DNA from: Orychophragmus violaceus
Taxonomy: Eukaryota > Streptophyta > Magnoliopsida > Brassicales > Brassicaceae
Assembly: GCA_030180135.1 (NCBI GenBank)
Contig: CM058240.1
Coordinates: 76,627,581-76,691,580, forward strand
DNA: 64,000 nucleotides
Reading direction: 5' to 3'
Part shown: positions 55,071 to 64,000 of the stretch, in pieces
Numbering within the stretch: the stretch's first letter is position 1
Layout: each line of letters begins with the position of its first letter
Program-made: the position numbers and the translations under genes
The notes under the pieces: generated by a model
What the model saw: the letters and a program-made list of their open reading frames with translations, nothing else
The model's database searches: none
What the model was told of the DNA's origin: nothing

Positions 55071-55913
55071 ATGAGAAGAACTATTTCCCGCGTTGGTGAA
55101 TCCTCCAGTCCTAACCGCCCACCTCTCACTCTCCTAGATCTTCCGGCCCACTTGAGAAGGTCAATCCTTTCCAGGAATGCTAGTGATTATCTTCGAGAAC
55201 ATTTCAGAGCAAGAGCCGTCTGCAGGACCCTGTGCCACGACGCGGAGCACTTGGATACTCTTGCCCAGATAGACCTTATACAGCCTATCTCTTCTGAAGA
55301 AACCCCCGACTGTGTGATCCTGTTGTTCCATGCCTGTTTGGCTGCCAACAACATAACCACTATCTTTCTTAAAGCAATATCAGATTTCATGTACACATAT
55401 GAAAGACAAGAAGCTTTCCAAAACATCAAACGTTGCGCAGTTGCTGAGTGCAAACCTGCGGTTTATTGCTACGAAGTCATCCGGCGATCTATCTCCCCTG
55501 CCTTCGATTCAGGTTCTCCCATCCCTTTCCAATCACGTTTTGCTATACGTTCATTAAGAAGACATGTTAGGGAGTTAAAGCGATGCCCCTGGCCTATCGG
55601 CATCACTGTCGATCTTGCGATGATAAGAGATTCTGTAAACGTGGCAAGAATAAGAGCATGCCCTTGCTCCGTTCATCGGTATTGGCTATACTTCCTGCAT
55701 GAAGATGTAAAAGGGCTCGGCATGTGCGATAAATGTTTCTAGGCCATTGAGATTTCATGCTTCTTCGAAATTATTCCACAGACTTTCCTAGAATGGCCTA
55801 AAATCCAGATATCCCCAATTTCCGGCACTTGGGTGCATAACGCAGGCGGTTGGCACCGGACGGCAATGCAAAACGCAGCATTTTGGGGAAACGGTGGTGG
55901 TGGGGCCGCCTAA
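55071..55913 (+). pseudogene. F-box-like protein, copy 2, single nonsense codon
   Basis: Opens MRRTISRVGESSSPNRPPLT with an F-box-like LTLLDLPAHLRRSILSRNAS at about residues 22-41. It runs 223 codons to a TAG at 55740-55742, where copy 1 has TGG (Trp). Beyond the stop the same frame stays open for 57 codons and ends GNGGGGAA. Key features are YCYEVIRRSI, CPCSVHRYWLYFLHEDVKG and MCDKCF. With one TGG-to-TAG change as the only visible damage, this copy is much better preserved than copy 1. F-box proteins recruit targets to SCF ubiquitin ligases. Whether this one binds SKP1 is unknown. Confidence 0.65.
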
Positions 55914-57413
55914 TCTTTAACTACATCTTTTTAGTTCGATTGGAATTCTGTAGTGGATAACGCATGATAACCGGTTCTAGTTTATTTTCGGGTTTTCGTT
56001 TTTTGTTTGCACCTATAACTCTTTCTTCTCTTTGTATCCATCTATATATATTTTCCCTATCCATGAATTTGTGTTAATGTTCCTATTACCAAACTAACTC
56101 AACCATATCCAAAACAAAATAAAATTCAAAAATATATTATTAAAAACACATCGGAAACCCAAACCTCTACGCTTCATAGGCCATCATTATTCCCTCGTAA
56201 AAGAAAAAAATTATCTTCTTAAATGTAAGCCATAATTACCTTCTTAGGAACCTTTCCGCTTCACCTAAAAAACTAACACGTGACAGTTACACCCCTATCC
56301 ATCAGACAGCACATTACCAATTATCCTTGCATCTCGCTATCAAGTGATTTGCTTGTACGTATCCACCCATGTTTTTTTTTTTTTGTATTCATTCCCATTA
56401 ACCATTTTTTAACTAAGTTCCCATAAATAGATTTCAAATTATGTTATTACTACTCTTACACTTGTTATTTTAAAAAAAAATGTCAAACATACTTCCATTA
56501 ACATATCTTACAAGACTACCGTATATTCAAGCGTCTCTCTATCCATACAACATGATTTAGTTCACATAACCACACTACGTTTCCACTATTACTTTATCCA
56601 TGCAAAATGTTGTTAATTAAGTTTAGATGCCCACACTCCTTGTCCACCCGTTAGTTCTTTCTGTTTTGTCAACTCCCAAATTTTGTACTTTTTCCATTTC
56701 TCCATGCATGCATCGAATTGTCAACATTATCTCACATCACATCACTCATCCATGGGCCGGCGGTTGTACTACTACATGCAACACTATTTATAATATTCAT
56801 AATATCCAAAACACTCAACCAAATAATAACATATTGCCCCACAGTTACATCACGCAACTACCGATGTCCGTTCCATCATACCTCCTAGCCACGTAGCTAT
56901 TGCCCCGTCCAATCATATATCTATTGTTCATGATTCCTAAAGCCACCTACGTTCACGTTAACTCTTTCTTTTTATATATATATTTAAATCTGAATTATTG
57001 ATTGTAATATACTGTAAGCCTTCAAATTGCAAACGTACTATCCACCAAAACTACACATACTGCTTCCCTGCTTCGGCTACCCTCCTTTATGTGCCCTTAA
57101 CTATTCCATTTGATATTACATTTTTAGTCCTATACATATATTTTAACATTTACATGTTAATCATTCTTCCTACTCAGAAACATCCCCTCTTTATGTAACT
57201 ACCCGCAAATCATCTACCTATCCACCACGTACTTCACAGCAGGTTTATGTAACTATCCAGAGACATCCCACTTCTGTTTTCCTATCAGACCTATTAATTT
57301 TAAATAGATTATCCATCCAACTATCTGCTATTCAAATAACATAAACAACATATAATACCAACTCAAACGGTAAATTCAAAGTCACAAAGTAAACATACAA
57401 CCAAACTGGATTG
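55914..57413. other. MULE-V spacer rich in TATCCA
   Basis: No supported gene. About twelve plus-strand TATCCA motifs occur between 56036 and 57310, with one on the minus strand (55951). Short ORFs at 56627 and 56998 are in AT-rich sequence and show no family features. Confidence 0.7.
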
Positions 57414-60400
57414 TCACACAATTTGTTTTAGAACTTCTAGGACAATCCAGTTCTTATAAATGCCCATTGCGAACTCCTGCCTGATCTGGTTCACGAACTC
57501 ATCTCCCATAGTCTCAAATCCATCTGCTTGTGATAGGGCATGAAGCTTGAGCATCTTCATTGTAACCAGACCGCTATACCCTGCTCTATTATTCTTGTTC
57601 AAACCCTCCGACCGATTCCATGAATAAGCCCTCACATTGTCCTTCGCATTCTGTTTCCCTGCCTTTCTTTCCTCCTTCGCCTTCATACATCTCGTATCCA
57701 GGTCAAATCTGAAAAATGTATCCACAATGTAGGGAACCATTTTTATAATCGGAGCAATATCTTGAGCAGCTTGATTACATCGACCATCGTTTTGTAACGG
57801 ATCTATTACTTCAACTGACCCCATGTCAATATTTATCACAACTACAACCCAGTGATCCTTTCCACCATCCATCGGAACATATATTATTCCAACATCTTCA
57901 AACCACTTCGCCTTAATCTTCCTGTCAGCCTAGTCGCCATATACTAACTCCTTGATTTGATCGCCCCATCGATACCCTCTCTTGTCCTTCGACGGGGAAA
58001 AGCTCCTATATTTAGCTTGCAAATAGTTTGAGAACCAAGGCGGCATGAAGAGCACCCTCTCCCCTGCGTAGTGGGTAGCATGTTTCATGTATATTATATG
58101 AACTCTCCAAGTACTTGCATATGCTGAAAAACCCAGAAGCCTATAAGTTATCTGTTTATGCCAAATTATACATCCAATTTAGTTAAAACTAACCGTTGTG
58201 TTTACACATTTCATAGGCTCTGCAATGTGAAGCAAGAATTTGTTGCTAATTGCCACCTCCTTATATATCAAATTCTCAAGCACGTATCCCCTGCACAATA
58301 TACCCCAAATGAGCATGTATTCTAAACTATCGTCAAGAAATTATTACGTACCTTTTAGGACAGAGCTTAAGCGTTTCCTCCCAGGCATGCTTATGTCCAA
58401 TAAACATATCTTCACTTTCCCTCAGCCTCTCAAACGTCTGCGCAAGCGTGACCTCTTCATCTGGTAAACTAGTCTTTACACGTTTTGGGGGTGGAAAAGA
58501 GTCATTCCCCTCATCCTCTTCAGTAATAACAGCCTCTTCTTTCATAGCGTCACGTTTTTTCTTAACACTGATCTTCTCCTTAATATACTTCCTCTTTTCC
58601 CCAACTTCACCTTCAGTTTCCTGGCCCATACCAAATTACTAGTTTGGAGACACCGTTGTCTTAGTTATTCAATTAATATGAGTAATAACAATACACAACA
58701 AATCCAGTAGATTTAACTATCCATTGTTTCCATTCCTTTTCACCCACCTTTCCAGGAGACAGCTTTCGTTTATTGGAGAAACTATCCTGCGTAAGTTCTG
58801 TGGATATGTCATCAGCATTTTCTTCATTTGTAATACGAAGCTTACCCTGACCATTACGACCAAAAAAATATAGTAAATAATATAGGACCATATTCACTAT
58901 TATTATTTCTGGAATTTCGCGCACATTTCAACATTGGTCTTTTTTCAATTTAATTACCGCGGATAGTTTTTAATCTGTCACAGACCACATTCCTTCATCC
59001 AACTTACACTCATTCAAGAAATTAGCCTTCTTCTTTTCTGTGGATAGGCCATCATTACTCTGCCCATAAATGAATGAACTCTTACTCGATAATGCTTATT
59101 TTCGCACAAATAAATCATTATAATTAAATATATATTACCATTGATTGCTTATCTGCCTCATTTCCGTCTTCCGCTACACATTGAATCCAGGATGTATCCA
59201 TCCCCCTACCTTTTAATAGGTCCTCAGTTATTCCTTCCAAACGAGTCCCGTTGAAACCCTGCCAGAAAATATGGAAATTTACACTAACAGTGCTGAAGAA
59301 TAGTCGGAACCCTGCCAATCAACTATCTCTAATTCTGTGGATAGGCCATCTGTGTTTACCATCAAATGGATCCCGAAATTTTTTCTGCGATGTTTATACA
59401 TAACTACGATGCTCTACACTTGATTATTCAATATAAGGACACATGTTCTATACATCACCTGTTCTTGCTCTCTGAAAATGGTTACAACTGTGTTCTCTGT
59501 GGTTAGTCCAACCATCTTTCCTTCATACTGACTTCCGTAGTTGCTCTGCGCAGAATAGATCTCCATCAGAGAAACGTTCATCAGTAGTTAACACGTTTAA
59601 TTGATATCAACTGCAAAAAAACACGATGTGTTACGATCATAAGCAAATAAATTGAAAACTTTTCGATATTACCTGCTTTAATTGCTCAACAACCAAGCTT
59701 TTACGTACTACCCCCTCACCAAGTGTTTTCAGATTTCGTGCCGCATAGATAACGTCTACCGGGTGCTCCAAATCCTCCCCCTTTGTTGTTGTTTCCATGG
59801 TTTACTTTCTACCATGTAATTCATTACACACAAACGATTCATCATTCACTTTCGAATCCTCAATTGATTGAGCCAGATGAGTAACTTGAGATATAATAAG
59901 ATTCACATTCTCCCAAATTGGCTCATTCTTGGTATTAGGACTTTCAAAAGATCGGGCACCCACATTATTCCAAATAGGCTCATTCTGAGACCCTCCACCA
60001 TCAAAATTTCTCTTCAACCTCTTATTAGATGCACCTAACAACACTTTCTTCATCTCTGTCAACGTGTACTTTTGGAGGGGACTGTTTAGAAGCATGCTTA
60101 TCAGCAACCTACAAGCCCTCAACGCAAATCTTCGTTTCAGTGAAGTCAATTTTGCTTCCTGTTTTAGTATTAGCTTTCTCACTTCTTAAACGTTCCTCTA
60201 CCCAAATCTGAAACTTATCATTTACAACCGAATCAGCTTCACTGCTAGTGCCGTTGTCAGTTGCAACTGATGCCTTTTTCCTCCTCTTATACTCTATAAA
60301 AGGCTTGGGGGTGTACTCAATGAGCCTATGAGAACAATTCCCCCAGGCTAGACATCCTTTTTGAATTAGTATTGCCTATCCACGAGATTTTCAAGATATG

Positions 60401-61500
60401 CAACCTTCTTGTCCGTAATCTCGTCACACCATTCCCCCCAACCTTCACGTAATGGGGTCACTCCTGGCTTCAGCCATGGCACAACTTTTACCTGTACATA
60501 GAGCATTTTACACTTATTAATTGATAAAGAACAATTAGTATTGATATGGATCATTCGAGCACAGTTGCCACTTACTTCAGCTCCAAACTCTATATCCAGC
60601 ATAGTGTCACTGCTTATCCAGTTGTTTTTGGGAATTTTCTCGAACCGAATATCCATGAAATCAGCAGTGGATTTATATTCGGACATCCGCTCCAAAAAAC
60701 CTGGTATACAACGAAAAGCTAGTAGTTGGAAAGAAAGCGGGAATCCGTAAACGACCTTAGTTTGTTGTTGCAGATGCGTTCTGAACGTCTGAATAGGATC
60801 ATCCCAAATTTTCCCAGATCTTGTCCCATGCTTCATTAACTTAATCATCTTCAGAAATGACTCCCGAACCCATGGATACCTTAGAAAGTAATCCACATCA
60901 CTCAGCATTTCAACAAACTCCGGCGTTGCCTTTGCTGCCTGGTTGCTACTAATAAGGACCCCATCGACAATACATATCCGCGCAATTTCAACCTTTTTAA
61001 ACCATCAATCTCTGCATCGTCGAGAATTATAAGTATATCTTCAATTCTAACCCCGTGGTCAGCCCTTTTCCCACCTTTACTCATACCACCGAACAATTCT
61101 TCCCACACAGACTTCGAGCTATCTCGCTCCTTTCTCTTCTCCTCAATCTCCTCTTGTTCCGGCCACTCACAACAATTTAATCCAGTGATTACGCCGAACT
61201 CAACTAGCGAAAATCTAAGAGGTTGGCCTGCAAAAACTGTAATCAACTCATATTTTTTTTTGTTACTACTTGCCTTGCCAATAGACCATGAATCATTTTC
61301 CCAGATATGGAACTCTGTTTTACTGGCAGCTTGAACAATTCTCCAAAACTCGAATCTCTAAGTCTTTCCCACTCGGGCGTCTCCCTAATCTTCCTCCACA
61401 CTTTGTTTAGTATCTCCGGTTTTGAATATATATTCAGCCGACCTTCTGAATAACAATCATTCTTGTACAATCTACTAGGAAGGTTATAGTCTACCATCAT
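57414..61500 (-). pseudogene. DUF1985-Ulp1 (C48 peptidase-like) MULE protein, decayed
   Basis: A minus-strand multi-exon gene convergent with the transposase. The N-terminus (61500-60366) carries DUF1985: YSKPEILNKVWRKI, SSFGELFKLP, GKMIHGLLARQVV, FAGQPLRFSLVEFGVITGLN, YPWVRESFLKMI and GFPLSFQLLAFRCIPGF. Frames shift at an A9 run (about 61252-61261) and near 60985. Middle exons (59802-60182, 58333-58629) include basic, NLS-like PPPKRVK. The C-terminus is Ulp1-like: KFLLHIAEPMKC (58230), a TAG at about 57931, then KDHWVVVVINIDMGSVEVIDP (His and Asp present). In the AGYSGLVTMK block, a Ser occupies the place of the catalytic Cys of DCG. Relatives include Kaonashi ULP-like genes and, as I recall, VANDAL VANC anti-silencing proteins. 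Confidence 0.75.
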
Positions 61501-61689
61501 CTGCAAAAGGAACAAACATTTCCCCAACTTTAAGATAAAACACACGCAGAACTACTACAATCTTAGATAACTCGTCCTTTACCTTCTGATTATTGATTGA
61601 TGTTTATTTAATTCTTCACGAGCTGCTGTTTTTGTAGTTCTACCCGGCAAACTACGATGAACCCTGAGATTAGAAGGTTCTGTAGGTGT

Positions 61690-61885
61690 TAAGTTTTGTA
61701 AGGATTTTTTTCCTTTAACCAGACTACATTTATTCAACCAATACAAATATCTAGTTACAAGTTTCTGTCAAATTAAAGGAGGGGCATCTTGGTCTTTCCA
61801 TTGCATCTTTTCTCACAAAAAGATACAACATTGCAAATGCTTTCCAAAAGATACATAACTGCAAGAAAAACATCAAAAACATATA
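61690..61885. repeat. MULE-V right terminal inverted repeat (approximate)
   Basis: Reverse complement holds ATGTATCTTTTGGAAAG, TTGTATCTTTTTGTGAG and ATGCCCCTCC, aligning in order with 40360-40465. Diverged; the outer end was not fixed by a target duplication. Confidence 0.5.
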
Positions 61886-62562
61886 TCTAGTGCAATTGAC
61901 CCGATTAAAGTCCATGGGCCGGCTCATGTCACTCGAAAGTATAATGAATCGGCACTGATAGTTGTATATATATATCTGTAAGGTATAAAATCGGCACCTT
62001 TAACACGTACCTACATTCGTATCTATATATATAATATATGATCTATATATACTTTTTTGTCAAACATAACATATGATCTAGACGAGGTATAAAATAAGAT
62101 TATTGTCTAGAGAAAATGCATTGGAGACCGACTGATGGATGCATGGCTGTAAAAGTGAAATAACTTCTTTTGAGATGAGAATAAGCTCTCAACCTTTGCA
62201 TGTATATATATATATATGTGGCATGGATGATTTAATTAGTTTTGTTTAATTAATTTATAAGTTTGATAAATTGCAGTATTTAACGTATTGATAGATATAC
62301 AAATGTCATAAAATAATCAGGCTTATATTCTATATTACCAAACTATATTCTTCAGCTTTTGTCTTTTTATTTTTCCGGTCATCATATTCTAAGGCAAGCA
62401 CTGTGAAAGCAAATAAAGTAGAACCAACATATATCATCGTTGTTAAACCTATTACTAGGTTTAAAGAATGATAAGTTTTATTTTTGTCAACAACATAAAA
62501 TACACTATCGATTCTCACCTAGTCAAGTTGAAGGATTTGAGTTTACATAAACAAAATAAGAT
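61886..62562. other. AT-rich DNA with one weak ORF
   Basis: Contains (TA)n runs at about 62200-62218. A minus-strand 62-aa ORF (62518-62330) has a hydrophobic middle (LVIGLTTMIYVGSTLFAFTV) and a Lys-rich tail. No family was recognised and it may be chance. Confidence 0.4.
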
Positions 62563-62747
62563 GTTTGGACTCGTGCATCTCGTGTTAAATTATCCGCGTT
62601 TGTGTTGCTTTCTCTTGGAGTCTGAGGGATAACGAATCTTGTGAAGAAATTCTTGCGACTCTCACTCATTCAAATGTATCGAAAATGCAGGCTATTATGT
62701 GGGTGTATACACTATCTTCACCAGCTCTGAAGAGTTTGTAGTGAAAG
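62563..62747 (-). pseudogene. LINE-type RNase H relic
   Basis: On the minus strand short frames read FTTNSSELVKIVYTPT, then (after stops and a frameshift) RFVIPQTPRESNTNADNLTR. This resembles the C-terminal RNase H-like domain often found in plant LINEs (TDS...LV.....P.EWP and F.PR..N..AD.LA). Only about 60 codons remain. Confidence 0.5.
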
Positions 62748-62786
62748 TTACGTCTTGTTGATTCTATCTCTTCATGCATTCCCACT

Positions 62787-63025
62787 ACAAGAAAACATGC
62801 TTTTTGCGACTGCGTATATAGTCGCAAATTAGTCGCTATATTACTTTTTACGACTTAATAGCGACTAATTGCATTAGTCGCGAATCTGTGGTCGCTAAAT
62901 TTATTAGTCGCTATATTAGTCGCTAAATTGCGACTATTTAGCGACTATATATATTTTGTGAATATTAGTTGCTATATAAGTCGCTAAATTAGCGACTAAT
63001 ATAGCGACTAATAAAAATAATATTA
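62787..63025 (+). mobile_element. Left end of a second CACTA-like element
   Basis: Begins CACTACAAGAAAACATG at 62787. It is followed by 220 bp packed with TAGCGACTA/TAGTCGCTA words in both orientations (more than 15). This is the subterminal pattern of En/Spm (CACTA) elements. The motif differs from that of the end at 38990, so it is another family. The right end is beyond the window. Confidence 0.68.
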
Positions 63026-64000
63026 ATTTAAATATTTACTAGTTAGATAATAATCAATTCGTGATTAAAAAAAAGTAAAATAAATAAATATTTAGATTGA
63101 AAATATAAAATATATTTATTGATTACTTTAAACAAAATAATTTCATATTAATTTTTTGGGTTTTTATATTCTAATTCACATAAAAACAGGAAATAAAAAA
63201 ACAAAAGACAATAGCCCACAACAGAAATAACTAATGGGCCAGGAAAAAAAAACATATACAGGCCTGCTACAAAGTGAAACCCTAAATGGATGCGCCGTCG
63301 CAGCCACACGACGAGTAGGTCGGCCTCGGAGAACATTCATCTGCGACGGCAACGGATTATGCGATGCAGGAGGAGGAGACTGACGGATAAGAGATCTGGC
63401 GATCTCGATTGACCATCACAATCGGCGGTTCAGTGGAAATCGAAGAAGAGATGGCGATTTGATGAAGAGAGTCTGTCTGAATCAAGAGACTGACGAAGAA
63501 GATGAACTTCAGAGCTCTTCTTCTTCTTCCCAACCGATTCACCTTCATCTTCGTCTTCTTCCCAGCCATATTGACCCTTGATGTGAGAGTTGTTAGAAGT
63601 CAGAAGAAACAAATAAAATCACCAGAATCAGGAGAGAACAATCGGAAAAGAGAACAACCTGTAACACGAGATACGTAGGCTTGTGCTCTGCTTTCATGAG
63701 ACTGACGAGGATGGTTTTAATTTGTGAGATCTACGAGAGGTCATGAGATTGCTTGAAACTAGAGACTTTTTGTGGATTGTGAAAGAGGGATACGAAGGAG
63801 GAAGAAAAAGTAAGAGGAAAACACACAAAAATGTTTAATTCATGTCCACTAGATGTTAGCATAATCAACGGTTGATATAGAAGAGATCTTGATCTTTGCC
63901 ATTTTCTAGCAACCAATAGAAAAAAAGTAAGAGGAAAACACAAAAAGATTAATTATGTCCATCAGATGTTAGTAACATCAACGGCTGATATAGAGACCTT
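63026..64000. other. Interior of CACTA-like element or flanking DNA, no gene recognised
   Basis: AT-rich to 63270. A GA/CT-biased stretch follows (63280-63800), whose ORFs are low in complexity. Near 63840-64000 a short segment is duplicated (TTAATT-ATGTCCA-AGATGTTAG-ATCAACGG-TGATATAGA at 63836 and 63950). Confidence 0.45.

Larger units (their letters stand above)
40328..61885. mobile_element. MULE-V: large VANDAL/Kaonashi-like Mutator element with passenger genes
   Basis: The two ends share an inverted pattern. The left has ATGTATCTTTTTAAA then TTGCAAACTTGTATCTTT (40367-40398). The reverse complement of the right has ATGTATCTTTTGGAAAG then TTGCAATGTTGTATCTTTT (about 61810-61856). Between them lie a mudrA-type transposase, a GRF-finger pseudogene, two F-box-like pseudogenes and a convergent DUF1985-Ulp1 pseudogene. 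Gypsy-G (43676-49758) is nested inside the transposase. Without it the element is about 15.5 kb. I could not identify a 9-bp target duplication, so the exact ends are uncertain. All its genes are damaged. Confidence 0.65.

Noticed and set aside
56627..57198. Short hydrophobic ORFs at 56627 and 56998
   Set aside because: AT-rich spacer of MULE-V; composition explains the open frames.
63148..63943. Small minus-strand ORFs at the right edge
   Set aside because: Low complexity and no recognisable domain; possibly interior of the CACTA-like element.

Overview
This window is plant nuclear DNA with the look of pericentromeric or other heterochromatic sequence from a Brassicaceae species. The clade is inferred from the DUF1985/Ulp1-type MULE gene, the At2g35280-like F-box relatives and the style of the Copia and Athila-like elements. 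I did not find a clearly intact host gene. Almost everything is transposable element, mostly nested, plus decayed passenger genes.

Left part (1-36,211): a stack of LTR retrotransposons. The oldest layer is a Tat-like Ty3/gypsy remnant (Gypsy-T), seen as an intron-containing antisense ORF (Transposase_28/PF04195-like) and a plus-strand LTR near 35.8-36.2 kb. Three Ty1/copia elements split it: Copia-A (minus, ends at 12,725, runs off the left edge), Copia-C (minus, 12,875-19,810, TSD ATCAT) and Copia-D (plus, 20,290-34,508). Copia-A was then interrupted by Copia-B (plus, 1,090-8,852, TSD CCCAG), a complete element with a 1325-aa gag-pol ORF and LTRs differing at one base in 630. Copia-D was interrupted by Copia-E (minus, 25,253-32,757, TSD GAAAA), a non-autonomous element with nearly identical LTRs, a gag ORF and a ruined pol.

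Middle (36.2-40.3 kb): AT-rich low-complexity DNA, a 673-bp hAT-type non-autonomous element with a perfect 8-bp TSD, one end of a CACTA-like element and an unidentified ORF-bearing segment.

Right part (about 40.3-61.9 kb): one large Mutator-like element (MULE-V). It carries a decayed mudrA-type transposase (N-terminal region, MULE DDE domain, SWIM finger, zinc knuckle), a GRF-finger/transmembrane pseudogene, two tandem F-box-like pseudogenes and a convergent DUF1985-Ulp1 pseudogene. This gene set recalls VANDAL/Kaonashi MULEs. The transposase was split by a 6.1-kb gag-protease-only Athila-like element (Gypsy-G, TSD CAGCC). The non-coding DNA between the MULE genes is filled with a strongly strand-biased short motif, TATCCA, and holds a tandem array of about 350-bp units. 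This resembles the binding-site fields of VANDAL anti-silencing (VANC) factors and is the best candidate here for an undescribed system.

Right edge (61.9-64 kb): a LINE RNase H relic and the start of a second CACTA-like element.

Across the window, unrelated Copia and Athila-like elements all carry paired CGATCG-centred palindromes in LTRs and leaders, and one pair lies inside a gag reading frame. Coordinates of nested pieces come from TSD and LTR matching by eye. Counts of motifs and LTR differences are manual.
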